The notes: a model not told the origin generated them from the letters alone. Numbered from the stretch's first letter, positions 45,146 to 56,100 are shown. The stretch: DNA of 61,089 nucleotides from Duncaniella sp. (GCA_029060405.1 JAIDUB010000013.1:1-61089), one strand, 5' to 3'. A program made the numbers and translations.

Positions 45146-45451
45146 ATGGACCAAACAATCAGAATCAAACTCAAATCCTACGACTACAACCTCGTAGACA
45201 AGTCGGCTGAGAAGATTGTGAAGACTGTAAAAGCCACCGGTGCCGTAATCTCGGGTCCCATACCCCTGCCTACCCACCGCCGCATCTTCACCGTCAACCG
45301 CTCAACTTTCGTTAACAAGAAATCGCGCGAGCAGTTCCAGCTGTCGAGCTACAAGCGCCTCATCGACATCCACAACTCCACCTCCAAGACTGTGGACGCC
45401 CTGATGAAGCTCGAGCTCCCCTCAGGCGTGGAAGTAGAAATCAAGGTCTGA
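45146..45451 (+). CDS. rpsJ: 30S ribosomal protein S10
   Basis: 101 aa, start of the S10 segment. The loop [28 protein letters not shown] is characteristic; its His-Arg tip contacts the 30S head, and in E. coli it also serves antitermination with NusB. The C-terminal beta strand is GVEVEIKV. rplC follows after 71 bases. Confidence 0.97.
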   Translation: MDQTIRIKLKSYDYNLVDKSAEKIVKTVKATGAVISGPIPLPTHRRIFTVNRSTFVNKKSREQFQLSSYKRLIDIHNSTSKTVDALMKLELPSGVEVEIKV

Positions 45452-45522
45452 TTCCTCACACAATACAATTTTCCCAGAAAAGACAACAAGATTTTAACCA
45501 ACCATTTTAATACAACAGAGAA

Positions 45523-46137
45523 ATGCCAGGATTAATAGGAAAAAAAATCGGAATGACATCCGTTTTCAGTGCCGACGGCAAAAACGTGCCGTGCACTGTT
45601 ATCGAAGTAGGTCCCTGCGTCGTTACTCAGATTAAGACTGCCGACACCGACGGCTATGAAGCAGTGCAGCTTGGCTTCGAGGAAAAGAAGGAGAAGCACA
45701 CCACCGCTCCCATGGCAGGTCACTTCAAGAAGGCAGGAGTAGCTCCGCAGCGTCACTTGGCCGAGTTCAAGGGTTTCGAGGAAGTAAACCTCGGTGACAC
45801 CATCACCGTGGATCTCTTCACCGAAAACGATTTCGTCGACATCCAAGGTGTGTCGAAAGGTAAAGGATTCCAGGGCGTAGTGAAGCGTCACGGTTTCGGC
45901 GGTGTAGGTCAGTCGACCCACGGCCAGCACAACCGTCTGCGCGCTCCCGGTTCGGTAGGTGCCTGCTCTTACCCCGCTAAGGTGTTCAAGGGAATGCGCA
46001 TGGCCGGCCAGATGGGCAACCAGAACGTCACCATTCAAAACCTCCAAGTAGTTAAAATCCTCCCCGAGCACAACCTCATGCTGATCAAAGGCTCAGTGCC
46101 CGGAAGCAAAGGTTCAATCTTAATAATCGAGAAATAA
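45523..46137 (+). CDS. rplC: 50S ribosomal protein L3
   Basis: A 204-aa 23S-binding assembly initiator. The central extension [19 protein letters not shown] ends in the loop that reaches the peptidyl-transferase centre ([20 protein letters not shown]). The conserved start [15 protein letters not shown] supports the chosen ATG. The last base of its stop codon is the first base of the rplD ATG (46137). Confidence 0.97.
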   Translation: MPGLIGKKIGMTSVFSADGKNVPCTVIEVGPCVVTQIKTADTDGYEAVQLGFEEKKEKHTTAPMAGHFKKAGVAPQRHLAEFKGFEEVNLGDTITVDLFTENDFVDIQGVSKGKGFQGVVKRHGFGGVGQSTHGQHNRLRAPGSVGACSYPAKVFKGMRMAGQMGNQNVTIQNLQVVKILPEHNLMLIKGSVPGSKGSILIIEK

Positions 46138-46757
46138 TGGAACTCGCAATTTACAACATAAAAGGACAAGACACCGGCCGCAAAGCAACACTCAACGACG
46201 AAGTATTTGCTATCGATGCTAACGAGCAAGCCGTTTATCTCGACGTTAAGCAATACCTCGCCAACCAGCGCCAGGGTACTCACAAATCTAAAGAACGTTC
46301 GGAAGTTTCAGGCTCCACCCGCAAGCTCCACAAGCAGAAGGGTGGCGGCGGCAGCCGTATAGGTGATATCAACTCACCCGTGCTCGTCGGTGGTGGACGC
46401 GTTTTTGGTCCCCGTCCCCGCGACTACCGTTTCAAACTCAACAAGAAGGTGAAACAGCTCGCACGCCGCAGCGCTCTTACCTACAAAGTTCAGGATTCGC
46501 AGCTCATCGTAGTGGAAAACTTCACTTTCGACGCTCCCAAAACTAAAGATTTCGTAAATTTTGCTAAAAATCTTAAAGTTGACGGAAAGAAAGTGCTTCT
46601 CGTTTTACCCTCTCGCGATAATAACGTAACTTTGTCAGCCCGTAACGTACCTGATGCCGACACCATCTGCGCTGCCGACATCAATACCTATGCGCTCATG
46701 AACTCAAACGCCATCATCCTCACCGAAGATGCGCTCGAGCTCATCAATAAACTTTAA
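46137..46757 (+). CDS. rplD: 50S ribosomal protein L4
   Basis: 206 aa. The long tunnel-lining loop ([20 protein letters not shown], then [17 protein letters not shown]) is intact. L4 lines the exit tunnel and, in some bacteria, regulates the S10 operon; no matching leader hairpin was found upstream of rpsJ. It overlaps rplC by one base. Confidence 0.96.
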   Translation: MELAIYNIKGQDTGRKATLNDEVFAIDANEQAVYLDVKQYLANQRQGTHKSKERSEVSGSTRKLHKQKGGGGSRIGDINSPVLVGGGRVFGPRPRDYRFKLNKKVKQLARRSALTYKVQDSQLIVVENFTFDAPKTKDFVNFAKNLKVDGKKVLLVLPSRDNNVTLSARNVPDADTICAADINTYALMNSNAIILTEDALELINKL

Positions 46758-46794
46758 TAACCCCGTGAGAAATCAATAACGGCACATTACAACA

Positions 46795-47085
46795 ATGGAA
46801 ATTTCAATCACCCCCATCGTAACCGAGAAAGCCAACAAGATCTCGGAAAAGTACAACCGCTACACTTTCCGCGTTTCTCCCGAGGCCAACAAGTATCAGA
46901 TCAAAGCCCTCGTAGAGGAACTCTACGGCGTTAAAGTGACCCGTGTCAACACTATGAACGTCCGCGCCAAGAATAAATCGCGCTGGACCAAGAGCGGTCT
47001 CCTCCGCGGAAACACCGCAGCATGGAAAAAGGCTCTCGTCACCGTAGCCGAAGGTCAGTCAATCGACTTCTATAGCAATATCTAA
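46795..47085 (+). CDS. rplW: 50S ribosomal protein L23
   Basis: 96 aa, tunnel-exit protein that docks SRP and trigger factor. [20 protein letters not shown] and [20 protein letters not shown] are typical; the extended loop carries [10 protein letters not shown]. rplB follows after 5 bases. Confidence 0.96.
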   Translation: MEISITPIVTEKANKISEKYNRYTFRVSPEANKYQIKALVEELYGVKVTRVNTMNVRAKNKSRWTKSGLLRGNTAAWKKALVTVAEGQSIDFYSNI

Positions 47086-47090
47086 ATAAA

Positions 47091-47918
47091 ATGGCAGTAA
47101 GAAAATTCAAGCCCACTACCCCCGGGCAGAGACACAAAATTATCGGTGTATTCAAGGGTACAATCACTGCTACAACACCGGAAAAATCCCTTACAGTCGG
47201 GAAACGTGCCTCAGGCGGCCGCAACAACGAAGGCCACCTCACCAACCGCTACCTCGGTGGCGGTCACAAGCGTAAATTCCGTATCATCGACTTTAAGAGA
47301 ACCAAGGACGGAATTCCCGCAGTAGTAAAATCCATCGAATACGATCCCAACCGCTCGGCACGCATCGCCCTTCTCTACTATGTAGACGGTGCCAAGACCT
47401 ACATCATCGCCCCCAACGGCCTTGAGGTAGGTGCCACAGTGGTATCAGGTCCCGACGCAGCTCCCGAAGTAGGAAATGCGCTCCCCTTAAGCAAAATCCC
47501 CGTCGGTACACTCATTCACAATATCGAGCTCCGTCCCGGTCAGGGTGCTTTCATGGCACGCTCAGCCGGTACATTCGCTCAGCTCGTATCACGTGAAGGC
47601 GACTATGTGATTGTCAAATTACCTTCAGGTGAAACCCGCAAGGTCCTCGCCGCCTGCAAAGCAACAGTAGGTGTCGTAGGCAACTCTGAGCACTCACTCG
47701 AGCGCTCGGGTAAAGCGGGCCGTTCACGCTGGCTCGGACGCCGTCCCCGCAACCGCGGTGTAGTTATGAACCCTGTCGATCACCCCATGGGTGGTGGTGA
47801 AGGCCGCGCTTCCGGTGGTCATCCCCGCTCGCGCAAGGGTCTTTACTCTAAGGGTCTCAAGACACGTGCACCCAAGAAGCAATCGTCCAAGTACATTGTC
47901 GAAAGACGTAAAAAGTAA
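47091..47918 (+). CDS. rplB: 50S ribosomal protein L2
   Basis: 275 aa, needed for subunit joining and peptidyl transfer. The conserved [17 protein letters not shown] block near residue 225-240 contains the essential His. The OB-fold and SH3-like domains are intact ([32 protein letters not shown]), and the basic tail ends [11 protein letters not shown]. Confidence 0.97.
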   Translation: MAVRKFKPTTPGQRHKIIGVFKGTITATTPEKSLTVGKRASGGRNNEGHLTNRYLGGGHKRKFRIIDFKRTKDGIPAVVKSIEYDPNRSARIALLYYVDGAKTYIIAPNGLEVGATVVSGPDAAPEVGNALPLSKIPVGTLIHNIELRPGQGAFMARSAGTFAQLVSREGDYVIVKLPSGETRKVLAACKATVGVVGNSEHSLERSGKAGRSRWLGRRPRNRGVVMNPVDHPMGGGEGRASGGHPRSRKGLYSKGLKTRAPKKQSSKYIVERRKK

Positions 47919-47940
47919 TCTGAATTAATTTGAAACACTT

Positions 47941-48210
47941 ATGAGTCGTTCACTTAAAAAAGGCCCCTTCATCAGCGTCAAGCTCGAAAAGAAAGTAGCC
48001 GCCATGGAAGAATCCGGTAAAAAGACCGTAATCAAGACATGGTCGCGCGCTTCGATGATCGCTCCCGAATTCGTAGGCCACACTTTCGCAGTTCACAACG
48101 GCAACAAGTTTATTCCCGTTTACGTCACCGAGAACATGGTAGGTCACAAGCTGGGCGAATTTGCCCCCACCCGTACCTTCCGCGGTCACTCCGGCAATAA
48201 GAAGAAATAA
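47941..48210 (+). CDS. rpsS: 30S ribosomal protein S19
   Basis: 89 aa, 30S head protein forming bridge B1a. [19 protein letters not shown] opens it; [27 protein letters not shown] is the conserved core. The tail KGNKKK-like (HSGNKKK) is basic, as usual. Confidence 0.97.
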   Translation: MSRSLKKGPFISVKLEKKVAAMEESGKKTVIKTWSRASMIAPEFVGHTFAVHNGNKFIPVYVTENMVGHKLGEFAPTRTFRGHSGNKKK

Positions 48211-48255
48211 ACCCAAGCCACATCTTTCCAACTGACAAAAAATATACCAAATAAA

Positions 48256-48660
48256 ATGGGTGTAAGAAAAAGAAACTCAGCCGACATCAGAAAAGAACGT
48301 CAAAAGACTATCGCGTTTGCCAAGCTGACAAATATCCCCACCTCGCCCCGCAAGATGCGCCTCGTGGCTGATCTCGTGCGCGGTGTCGAAGTCAACAAGG
48401 CCCTCGGCATTCTCAAATTCTCCAATAAAGAAGCTGCCGCTCGTCTCGAAAAGCTCCTCCGCTCAGCTATCGCTAACTGGGAAGCCAAAAACGAGCGCAA
48501 GGCCGACGCCGGCGAGCTTTACGTGACCACAATCTACGTAAACTGCGCGCCTATGCTCAAGCGCCTCCGTCCCGCTCCGCAGGGTCGTGGCTACCGTATC
48601 CGCAAACGTGCCAATCACGTAACTCTGATTGTCGACACTAAAGAAAACAAAAACGCTTAA
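48256..48660 (+). CDS. rplV: 50S ribosomal protein L22
   Basis: 134 aa, with an N-terminal extension ([17 protein letters not shown]) common in Bacteroidota. [14 protein letters not shown] and the tunnel loop [19 protein letters not shown] are conserved; mutations in this loop confer macrolide resistance elsewhere, but none can be judged here. Confidence 0.96.
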   Translation: MGVRKRNSADIRKERQKTIAFAKLTNIPTSPRKMRLVADLVRGVEVNKALGILKFSNKEAAARLEKLLRSAIANWEAKNERKADAGELYVTTIYVNCAPMLKRLRPAPQGRGYRIRKRANHVTLIVDTKENKNA

Positions 48661-48673
48661 AACGCTTATATAA

Positions 48674-49408
48674 ATGGGACAAAAAGTAAACCCGATCAGC
48701 AATCGATTAGGAGTAATTCGCGGCTGGGACTCCAACTGGTATGGCGGTAAGAAATACGGCGATACCCTCCTCGAAGACTCAAAACTCCGCAAATATCTCA
48801 ACGTTCGTCTCGCAAAATCAAGCGTATCACGTATCGTTATCGAGCGCACTATGAAGCTCATCACAATCACCGTATGCACCTCGCGTCCCGGTCTTATCAT
48901 CGGCAAAGGTGGCTCGGAGGTTGACAAACTCAAGGAAGAGCTCAAGAAAATCACCGACAAGGATATCCAGATCAATATCTACGAAGTAAAACGCCCCGAG
49001 CTCGACGCTCAGATCGTAGCTTCGACTATCGCACGCCAGATCGAAGGCAAGATCGCCTACCGCCGCGCAGTGAAGATGGCTATCGCTGCCACCATGCGCT
49101 CAGGTGCCGAAGGTATCAAGATTCAGATCTCAGGCCGTCTCAACGGCGCCGAAATGGCACGCTCCGAGATGTTCAAGGAAGGCCGTACGCCTCTCCACAC
49201 TCTCCGTGCCGACATCGACTACGCACTGGTTGAAGCCCACACCAAGGTCGGTGTTATCGGTGTGAAAGTATGGATATGCCGCGGCGAAGTTTACGGCAAG
49301 CGCGATCTCGCCCCCAACTACACCGTAGCACAGAAGGAATCCCGCCCCGCAGGCGCTCCCGCAGGAAACCGTCGCGGCGGCTTCCGCAAACCTAAAAACA
49401 ACCGTTAA
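48674..49408 (+). CDS. rpsC: 30S ribosomal protein S3
   Basis: 244 aa. Two KH domains: the first with [16 protein letters not shown] (GXXG motif), the second starting near [20 protein letters not shown]. The mRNA-entry helicase residues are in this latter part. A Pro/Gly/Arg-rich tail ([18 protein letters not shown]) follows. Confidence 0.97.
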   Translation: MGQKVNPISNRLGVIRGWDSNWYGGKKYGDTLLEDSKLRKYLNVRLAKSSVSRIVIERTMKLITITVCTSRPGLIIGKGGSEVDKLKEELKKITDKDIQINIYEVKRPELDAQIVASTIARQIEGKIAYRRAVKMAIAATMRSGAEGIKIQISGRLNGAEMARSEMFKEGRTPLHTLRADIDYALVEAHTKVGVIGVKVWICRGEVYGKRDLAPNYTVAQKESRPAGAPAGNRRGGFRKPKNNR

Positions 49409-49429
49409 ACCGTCAACTGATTACCGAAA

Positions 49430-49861
49430 ATGTTACAACCCAAGAAAACAAAATTCCGCCGCGCCCAAAAGGGTCGCATGAAAGGAAACGCTCAGCGTGG
49501 CAACCAGCTGGCATTCGGTTCATTTGGTATCAAGACCCTCGAATCGAAATGGATTACCGGTCGTCAGATCGAGGCTGCCCGTATCGCTGTGACACGTCAC
49601 ATGCAGCGTCAGGGTCAGATCTGGATCCGCATCTTCCCCGATAAGCCTATCACCAAGAAGCCTGCCGAAGTCCGCATGGGTAAAGGTAAAGGTAACCCCG
49701 AAGGATATGTTGCGCCCGTCACTCCCGGCCGCATCCTCATCGAAGTTGAAGGCGTGCCCTTCGAAGTCGCTAAGGAGGCGCTCCGTCTGGCCGCTCAGAA
49801 ACTTCCCGTAACCACAAAATTCATCGTGCGTCGTGACTACGACCCCACTCAAAACGTCTAA
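49430..49861 (+). CDS. rplP: 50S ribosomal protein L16
   Basis: 143 aa. [19 protein letters not shown] opens it; [20 protein letters not shown] and [20 protein letters not shown] are the conserved tRNA-contacting segments (the latter holding the usual hydroxylated Arg region). rpmC follows after 6 bases. Confidence 0.97.
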   Translation: MLQPKKTKFRRAQKGRMKGNAQRGNQLAFGSFGIKTLESKWITGRQIEAARIAVTRHMQRQGQIWIRIFPDKPITKKPAEVRMGKGKGNPEGYVAPVTPGRILIEVEGVPFEVAKEALRLAAQKLPVTTKFIVRRDYDPTQNV

Positions 49862-49867
49862 GTCCAC

Positions 49868-50065
49868 ATGAAACAAGAAGAAATCAAAGAAATGCCCACT
49901 CAGGATCTGCGCGATCGCTTGGTGGAAATGCAGAAAGACTACGCACAGCTTAAAATCAACCATGCCATTTCGCCACTGGACAGCCCCGCCAAGATCACTG
50001 CGGCACGCAAAGATATCGCACGTGTTAAAACCGAGCTCCGCCAGCGCGAACTCAACAACAAATAA
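49868..50065 (+). CDS. rpmC: 50S ribosomal protein L29
   Basis: 65 aa, two-helix protein at the tunnel exit. The sequence MKQEEIKEMPTQDLRDRLVE with the later ITAARKDIARVKTELRQRE is typical. It sits in the expected L16-L29-S17 order. Confidence 0.95.
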   Translation: MKQEEIKEMPTQDLRDRLVEMQKDYAQLKINHAISPLDSPAKITAARKDIARVKTELRQRELNNK

Positions 50066-50086
50066 TCTATTCCAAAATCAACCGAC

Positions 50087-50344
50087 ATGGAAAAAAGAAA
50101 TCTCCGTAAAGAGCGAATCGGCGTAGTCTCTTCCAATCGTGGCGACAAGACCATCACCGTCACCATCAAATGGAAAGAAAAGCACCCCATCTACGGTAAA
50201 TTCGTGAATAAAACCAAAAAATACCACGCCCACGACGAAAACAACGAATGTCAGGTAGGCGACACCGTGCGTCTCATGGAGACCCGTCCCCTCAGCAAGA
50301 CAAAACGTTGGAGACTCGTAGAAATCATCGAAAAAGTAAAATAA
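50087..50344 (+). CDS. rpsQ: 30S ribosomal protein S17
   Basis: 85 aa with an OB fold. [20 protein letters not shown] and [20 protein letters not shown] are diagnostic. The stop is followed by rplN with a single intervening base. Confidence 0.96.
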   Translation: MEKRNLRKERIGVVSSNRGDKTITVTIKWKEKHPIYGKFVNKTKKYHAHDENNECQVGDTVRLMETRPLSKTKRWRLVEIIEKVK

Positions 50345-50345
50345 T

Positions 50346-50714
50346 ATGATACAGACTGAAAGCCGACTCACAGTCGCCGACAATTCCGGCGCAAAAGAAG
50401 CACTCTGCATCCACGTGCTCGGTGGCACAGGCCGTCGTTATGCTTCGGTAGGTGACATCATCGTTGTCTCCGTCAAGAGTGTCATCCCCTCTTCCGACGT
50501 AAAGAAGGGTACCGTATCCAAGGCAGTGGTCGTACGCACCAAGAAGGAAATCCGCCGTCCCGACGGTTCCTACATCCGCTTCGACGACAATGCCTGCGTG
50601 CTCCTCAACAACGCCGGCGAACTCCGCGGAACCCGTATCTTCGGCCCCGTTGCCCGCGAACTCCGCGCCGCCAACCAGATGAAGATCGTATCTCTCGCAC
50701 CCGAAGTCCTCTAA
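50346..50714 (+). CDS. rplN: 50S ribosomal protein L14
   Basis: 122 aa, part of the intersubunit bridge B8. [20 protein letters not shown] and [20 protein letters not shown] are conserved, and the end [20 protein letters not shown] is standard. Confidence 0.97.
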   Translation: MIQTESRLTVADNSGAKEALCIHVLGGTGRRYASVGDIIVVSVKSVIPSSDVKKGTVSKAVVVRTKKEIRRPDGSYIRFDDNACVLLNNAGELRGTRIFGPVARELRAANQMKIVSLAPEVL

Positions 50715-50733
50715 CTTTCACCACACTACTACA

Positions 50734-51054
50734 ATGAGCAAGAATCACATAAAAAAAGGCGACATTGTCCGCGTGATCTCGGGTGAGGACCGCGGCAAGG
50801 AAGGCCGCGTGCTCAAGGTTCTGACCTCGAAGCAGCGCGCCATCGTCGAAGGCATCAACATGGTAACCAAAGCCACCAAGCCTTCAGCCAAGCACCCCGA
50901 TGGTGGCCTCATCAAGATGGAAGCCCCCATCCATATCTCTAACATCGCCCTTATCGATCCCAAATCAGGCAAGCCCACCCGCGTGTCGATCCGCCGCACC
51001 GACGACGGCAAGCTCGTGCGCATCGCTAAAAAATCAGGAGAGGAAATCAAATGA
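50734..51054 (+). CDS. rplX: 50S ribosomal protein L24
   Basis: 106 aa, KOW-type assembly initiator. [20 protein letters not shown] contains the KOW motif, and [20 protein letters not shown] is the conserved loop. Its TGA overlaps the rplE ATG (51051-51054). Confidence 0.96.
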   Translation: MSKNHIKKGDIVRVISGEDRGKEGRVLKVLTSKQRAIVEGINMVTKATKPSAKHPDGGLIKMEAPIHISNIALIDPKSGKPTRVSIRRTDDGKLVRIAKKSGEEIK

Positions 51055-51602
51055 GCAACAAGACAGTAAAAACCGACTATCAGGAAAGAATAGTCCCCGC
51101 CCTTACCGAGAAGTTCAGCTACACCACCCCCATGCAGGTGCCCAAGCTGAAGAAAATCGTAATCAATCAGGGCCTCGGCGCTGCCACGCAGGACAAGAAG
51201 CTCATCGAGACCGCCATCAACGAGCTCACAGCCATCACCGGCCAGAAAGCCGTGGCTACCCTCTCGCGCAAGGATATCTCGAACTTCAAGCTCCGTAAGA
51301 AAATGCCCATAGGCGTGATGGTGACCCTCCGCCGTGAGAAAATGTATGAATTCCTTGAGCGTCTCATCCGTGTCGCCCTTCCCCGTATCCGCGACTTCAA
51401 GGGTATCGAAGGCAAGCTCGACGGCCGCGGCAACTACACCCTCGGCATCACCGAGCAGATCATCTTCCCCGAGATCAACATCGACGCCATCAACAAGCTC
51501 ATGGGTATGAACATCACTTTCGTGACTTCAGCAAATACCGATGAAGAAGGCTACGAGCTCCTCAAGCAATTCGGTCTCCCCTTCAAAAACGCTAAAAACT
51601 AA
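51051..51602 (+). CDS. rplE: 50S ribosomal protein L5
   Basis: 183 aa, 5S rRNA-binding protein of the central protuberance. [40 protein letters not shown] and [13 protein letters not shown] match the family. It is coupled to rplX by an ATGA overlap. Confidence 0.97.
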   Translation: MSNKTVKTDYQERIVPALTEKFSYTTPMQVPKLKKIVINQGLGAATQDKKLIETAINELTAITGQKAVATLSRKDISNFKLRKKMPIGVMVTLRREKMYEFLERLIRVALPRIRDFKGIEGKLDGRGNYTLGITEQIIFPEINIDAINKLMGMNITFVTSANTDEEGYELLKQFGLPFKNAKN

Positions 51603-51611
51603 TTCCCGACT

Positions 51612-51881
51612 ATGGCAAAAGAATCAATGAAAGCGCGCGAGGTAAAACGTGCAAAGCTCGTTGCCCGCTACGCCAAGAAGAAAGCCGAACTCAAGGCCGC
51701 CGGCGACTATGAAGCTCTCCAGCTTCTCCCGAAGAACGCCTCGAGCGTGCGTCTGCACAACCGCTGCTCAATCACCGGACGTCCCAAAGGATACATGCGC
51801 CAGTTTGGCATCTCGCGTATCCAGTTCCGCGAAATGGCATCGGCCGGTCTCATCCCCGGCGTGAAGAAAGCTTCCTGGTAA
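51612..51881 (+). CDS. rpsN: 30S ribosomal protein S14, zinc-free type
   Basis: 89 aa, the longer form that lacks the CxxC zinc motifs (only one Cys, in [20 protein letters not shown]). This C-minus type needs no zinc. A 220-base gap without a supportable gene separates it from rpsH. Confidence 0.96.
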   Translation: MAKESMKAREVKRAKLVARYAKKKAELKAAGDYEALQLLPKNASSVRLHNRCSITGRPKGYMRQFGISRIQFREMASAGLIPGVKKASW

Positions 51882-52101
51882 TCGCCCGCCCGCTTTTTCA
51901 ATCAATCTCTGAATACTGCACCCCACGGAATCCGGCACGAGTATCGTTAACTCACAGGCGCGCCATCAACCTTCCTTAATGAACCCGGCCGCGCCGCCGG
52001 CTCCATCCTCTTCCTCTTTTCCCTCACCAATCATTCGACCCCGAAAAAGTCAAAATTAAATATTGTTAGGAATCCCCTGATCAATTTAAATCAAAACTAC
52101 A

Positions 52102-52500
52102 ATGACAGATCCTATTGCAGACTATCTCACAAGATTGAGAAACGCGATCAAAGCCAACCACCGCGTGGTAGAGATTCCCGCCTCAAACTTGAAAAAGGAG
52201 ATAACCAAAATCCTTTTCGAACAAGGATACATCCTCAACTACAAGTTCATCGAAGGCGAGAACCCCGCAGGTACCATCAAGATCGCCCTCAAGTATGATC
52301 CCATCGACAAAGTGAACGCCATCAAGTCGCTCGAGCGCGTATCACGTCCCGGTCTCCGCCGCTACACCGGCTACAAGGACATGCCCCGCGTCCTCAACGG
52401 ACTCGGTATCGCCATCCTCTCCACCAGCCACGGCGTAATGACCAATAAGAAAGCCCGCGAACTCAAGGTGGGCGGTGAAGTATTATGTTACGTTTACTAA
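52102..52500 (+). CDS. rpsH: 30S ribosomal protein S8
   Basis: 132 aa. MTDPIADYLTRLRNAIKANH opens it and STSHGVMTNKKARELKVGGE is the conserved rRNA-binding C-terminal segment. In E. coli S8 represses the spc operon at rplE. Here a long gap lies directly before rpsH instead. Confidence 0.97.
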   Translation: MTDPIADYLTRLRNAIKANHRVVEIPASNLKKEITKILFEQGYILNYKFIEGENPAGTIKIALKYDPIDKVNAIKSLERVSRPGLRRYTGYKDMPRVLNGLGIAILSTSHGVMTNKKARELKVGGEVLCYVY

Positions 52501-52519
52501 TCAGAAAGGAGCAACTACA

Positions 52520-53077
52520 ATGTCACGTATAGGTAAAGCACCCATCACACTCCCTGCAAAGGTTGAAGTAACCGTTGCCCCCGACAACACCGTCACTGTC
52601 AAAGGCCCCAAAGGTACACTCTCTCAGAAAGTCAACGAAGACCTCACTGTCAAGGTAGAGGACGGTCACCTCGTGATCACCCGTCCCTCCGACGACCGCG
52701 AGCACCGCGCACAGCACGGTCTCTACCGCGCTCTGCTCCACAACATGGTGGTAGGTGTATCTGAAGGATACCGCAAAGAAATGGAACTCATCGGCGTAGG
52801 TTTCCGCGCATCGGCTACCGGTCAGGTACTCGAACTCTCGCTCGGTTACTCCCACGCAATATATATCAAGCTCCCCCCCGAAGTAAAAGTAGAGGCCAAG
52901 ACCGAGCGTAACAAAGCTCCTCTGATCATCCTCGAAAGCTACGACAAGCAGCTCCTCGGCCAAGTATGCGCCAAAATCCGCTCACTCCGCAAGCCTGAAC
53001 CCTACAAGGGCAAAGGTATCAAGTTTGTCGGCGAAGTTATCCGCCGCAAGTCGGGCAAGTCAGCAAGCGCTAAATAA
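52520..53077 (+). CDS. rplF: 50S ribosomal protein L6
   Basis: 185 aa. I start it at 52520 (MSRIGKAPITLPAKVEV), 19 bases after the rpsH stop, and not at the in-frame ATG inside rpsH, since the family begins with MSRIGK. The GVSEGYRKEMELIGVGFRA and PEPYKGKGIKFVGEVIRRK blocks are diagnostic. Confidence 0.97.
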   Translation: MSRIGKAPITLPAKVEVTVAPDNTVTVKGPKGTLSQKVNEDLTVKVEDGHLVITRPSDDREHRAQHGLYRALLHNMVVGVSEGYRKEMELIGVGFRASATGQVLELSLGYSHAIYIKLPPEVKVEAKTERNKAPLIILESYDKQLLGQVCAKIRSLRKPEPYKGKGIKFVGEVIRRKSGKSASAK

Positions 53078-53095
53078 TTTTAACTTCGTACAACT

Positions 53096-53437
53096 ATGGT
53101 AAGCAAAATACAAAGAAGAAATAAAATCAAAGCCCGCATCCGCGGTAAAATCTCCGGCACAGCTGCCCGTCCCCGCATGACCGTGTTCCGCTCCAACAAG
53201 CAGATCTACGTACAGCTCGTCGACGACCTTGCCGGCAAGACTCTCGTAGCAACATCTTCAAAGGGTATCGAAGAAGGCACCAAGACCGAAATCGCAGCCA
53301 AGGTAGGCGAGAAGATCGCCCAGAAGGCTCTCGAAGCCGGCATTACTGAAGTAGTATTCGACCGCAACGGCTACCTCTTCCACGGACGCATCAAATCTCT
53401 CGCCGACGCTGCTCGCACCGCCGGTCTCAAATTCTAA
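53096..53437 (+). CDS. rplR: 50S ribosomal protein L18
   Basis: 113 aa, 5S rRNA binder. [20 protein letters not shown] and the C-terminal [20 protein letters not shown] are conserved. rpsE follows after 9 bases. Confidence 0.96.
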   Translation: MVSKIQRRNKIKARIRGKISGTAARPRMTVFRSNKQIYVQLVDDLAGKTLVATSSKGIEEGTKTEIAAKVGEKIAQKALEAGITEVVFDRNGYLFHGRIKSLADAARTAGLKF

Positions 53438-53446
53438 TCATTCATC

Positions 53447-53965
53447 ATGGCCACCAAATACAATAAAGTAAAGACCACCAACGATCTCGAACTCAAGGAT
53501 CGTCTCGTTGCCATAAACCGCGTAACTAAAGTAACCAAGGGCGGACGCACCTTTACCTTCGCAGCTATCGTCGTAGTAGGCGACGAGCACGGAGTAGTGG
53601 GCTGGGGCCTCGGTAAAGCCAATGAAGTGCAGGCCGCTATCGCCAAAGGTATCGAAGCCGCCAAGAAAAACCTCATCAAGGTTCCCGTGCACAAAGGCAC
53701 CATTCCTCACGAGCAGGCTGCCAAATTCGGCGGTTCGCGCGTAGTCCTCATCCCCGCTTCCGAGGGTACCGGAGTGAAGGCCGGTGGTGCAATGCGCGCC
53801 GTGCTTGAAAGCGTGGGTATCACCGACGTGCTCGCCAAGTCAAAGGGTTCTTCCAACCCCCACAACCTCGTGAAGGCTACTATCGCCGCTCTCGGCGAGA
53901 TGCGCTCACCCGCTCAGGTAGCCCAGCACCGCGGCATCACAGTCGATCAGGTTTTCAACGGCTAA
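53447..53965 (+). CDS. rpsE: 30S ribosomal protein S5
   Basis: 172 aa. [20 protein letters not shown] contains the loop whose mutation gives spectinomycin resistance elsewhere; the wild-type VTKGGR is present. The second domain has [10 protein letters not shown]-like [19 protein letters not shown]. Standard length. Confidence 0.97.
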   Translation: MATKYNKVKTTNDLELKDRLVAINRVTKVTKGGRTFTFAAIVVVGDEHGVVGWGLGKANEVQAAIAKGIEAAKKNLIKVPVHKGTIPHEQAAKFGGSRVVLIPASEGTGVKAGGAMRAVLESVGITDVLAKSKGSSNPHNLVKATIAALGEMRSPAQVAQHRGITVDQVFNG

Positions 53966-53988
53966 TCCATCCCTTTAATTCTACAAAA

Positions 53989-54168
53989 ATGGCAAAAATC
54001 AAGATAACCCAGACCAAGAGCCGCATCAACGCTCCCGCAGTGCAGAAACGCACTCTCGACGCGCTCGGCCTCAAGAAAATGAATCACTCCGTAGTGCTCG
54101 AGGACACTCCCTCGGTGCTCGGTATGGTAAAGGCTGTACGTCACCTCGTCACCGTAACCAACGCCTGA
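53989..54168 (+). CDS. rpmD: 50S ribosomal protein L30
   Basis: A 59-aa protein beginning MAKIKITQTKSRINAPAVQK and ending GMVKAVRHLVTVTNA, matching L30. The ATG at 53989 is 23 bases after the rpsE stop, and the TGA is at 54166-54168. It fills the expected S5-L30-L15 position. Confidence 0.96.
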   Translation: MAKIKITQTKSRINAPAVQKRTLDALGLKKMNHSVVLEDTPSVLGMVKAVRHLVTVTNA

Positions 54169-54236
54169 TTCACGTCGATCCCCTCTCCTCATTATCACTC
54201 ACTTTTTACACTTAAATTTTCCAAGACATATAAGTT

Positions 54237-54680
54237 ATGGACTTAAGCAATCTTAAACCCGCTCCCGGCTCTGTTACAGCCAAGACCCGCATAGGTCGCG
54301 GTGCCGGTTCCGGCAAAGGCGGTACATCTACCCGCGGTCACAAAGGCGCAAAATCACGCTCCGGTTATTCGCGTAAAATCGGTTTCGAAGGTGGTCAGAT
54401 GCCTCTCCAGCGCCGTCTTCCCAAATTCGGTTTCAAGAACATCTCTCGCGTGGCTTACAAGCCCGTCAATCTTTCTGACCTCGAAGCTCTCGCAGCTGAA
54501 GGTGTCACCACTATCGGCTTAGCCGAACTCATCGCCGCAGGTCTGGTCAACAAGAAATCTCTTGTAAAGATCCTCGCCAACGGCACCCTCACCAAGCCCG
54601 TCAACGTTACTGCCAACGCTTTCTCGGCAGCAGCCAAGGCAGCTATCGAACAAGCAGGCGGTACCGCCACCACACTCTAA
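54237..54680 (+). CDS. rplO: 50S ribosomal protein L15
   Basis: 147 aa. The Gly/Arg-rich N-terminal extension [20 protein letters not shown] binds r[21 protein letters not shown] is the family signature. secY follows after 18 bases. Confidence 0.97.
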   Translation: MDLSNLKPAPGSVTAKTRIGRGAGSGKGGTSTRGHKGAKSRSGYSRKIGFEGGQMPLQRRLPKFGFKNISRVAYKPVNLSDLEALAAEGVTTIGLAELIAAGLVNKKSLVKILANGTLTKPVNVTANAFSAAAKAAIEQAGGTATTL

Positions 54681-54698
54681 TAATCCCCTCCTCAACAA

Positions 54699-56048
54699 AT
54701 GAGTTTCGTAAAAACAATCCGTAACATCTGGACCATTGACGAACTCCGTCAACGCATCCTCGTGACACTCCTGCTCGTGCTCGTGTACCGACTGGGCTGT
54801 TACGTAGTCCTTCCGGGCATCAGCCCCGACGATCTTGATGCGCTCTCGAAGTTCACCAACAAGAGCGGCCTGATGCAACTTCTCGACATGTTCTCCGGCG
54901 GCGCCTTCTCGCAGGCTTCGATCTTCGCCCTCGGTATCATGCCCTACATCACCGCTTCGATCGTAATACAGCTTCTCGGAATGGTGCTCCCGTCGTTCCA
55001 GAAGATGCAGCGCGAAGGTGAAAGCGGCCGCCAGAAGCTGAGCCAGTACACTCGTTATCTCACCGTGCTGATCCTCCTCTTCCAAGGCCCCGCTTATCTT
55101 ATCAATCTTCAGGTGCAGGTGAGCGCCGCCACAGGCGGAGCCACCATGTCGTGGCCTACCATACTCTATCTCACGGTAATCCTTGCCGCCGGCTCGATGT
55201 TCATCATGTGGCTGGGCGAGCGCATTACCGACCGTGGTATAGGCAACGGTATCTCCTTCATCATCCTCGTGGGTATCATAGCCCGTTTCCCCGGCGCTAT
55301 CTTCTATGAATTCACCTCACGCCTCCCGGGATCAACCGGTTCGCAGGGCGGTCTGGTGATGTTCATCGTCGAGCTCATCATCTTCTTTGCCGTAATAGTG
55401 GGAGCAGTGCTCCTCGTGCAGGGTACCCGTAAAGTTCCCGTGCAGTATGCCAAGCGCATTGTCGGCAACAAGCAGTATGGCGGTGCCCGTCAGTACATCC
55501 CCCTCAAGGTCAATGCAGCCGGTGTGATGCCTATCATCTTCGCTCAGGCTATCATGTTCATCCCCATCACCCTCATGGGCTTCAGCACCAGCGAGGCCGG
55601 TTCGGGATTTGCAGCAGCCTTCTCCGACATCAACGGTTTCTGGTATAACTTCGTCTACTTCATCCTCATCGTAGCCTTCACCTACTTCTACACCGCCATC
55701 ACCGTGCGTCCCACCCAGATGGCTGAAGACATGAAGCGCAACAACGGATTTATCCCCGGCGTGAAACCCGGTAAGAAGACAGCCGAATACCTCGACTCCA
55801 TCATGTCGCGCATCACCCTCCCCGGCTCGCTCTTCCTCGGTATAGTAGCTATCCTTCCCGCCTTCGCGCGATTCTTCGGCATCAGCCAGAATTTCGCCCA
55901 GTTCTTCGGCGGAACATCGCTGCTCATCCTTGTGGGAGTAGTGCTCGATACACTGCAGCAGGTTGAATCGCACCTCATGATGCACCACTACGACGGTCTC
56001 ATGAAGGACGGCAAGATCAAAGGCCGCACCACCGGCTCAGCCTACTGA
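54699..56048 (+). CDS. secY: Preprotein translocase subunit SecY
   Basis: 449 aa, the ten-helix channel of the Sec translocon. TM1 is RILVTLLLVLVYRLGCYVV, the plug region follows (LLDMFSGGAFSQASIFALGI), and the cytoplasmic ribosome/SecA loops hold RKVPVQYAKRIVGNKQYGG and RPTQMAEDMKRNNGFIPG. The length is normal. It is unusual only in being followed directly by map, with no adk. Confidence 0.97.
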   Translation: MSFVKTIRNIWTIDELRQRILVTLLLVLVYRLGCYVVLPGISPDDLDALSKFTNKSGLMQLLDMFSGGAFSQASIFALGIMPYITASIVIQLLGMVLPSFQKMQREGESGRQKLSQYTRYLTVLILLFQGPAYLINLQVQVSAATGGATMSWPTILYLTVILAAGSMFIMWLGERITDRGIGNGISFIILVGIIARFPGAIFYEFTSRLPGSTGSQGGLVMFIVELIIFFAVIVGAVLLVQGTRKVPVQYAKRIVGNKQYGGARQYIPLKVNAAGVMPIIFAQAIMFIPITLMGFSTSEAGSGFAAAFSDINGFWYNFVYFILIVAFTYFYTAITVRPTQMAEDMKRNNGFIPGVKPGKKTAEYLDSIMSRITLPGSLFLGIVAILPAFARFFGISQNFAQFFGGTSLLILVGVVLDTLQQVESHLMMHHYDGLMKDGKIKGRTTGSAY

Positions 56049-56100
56049 TAACCGAAATCGATTAAAGCAAATTTCCATCGACCCATTTTCTGACTGTTAA

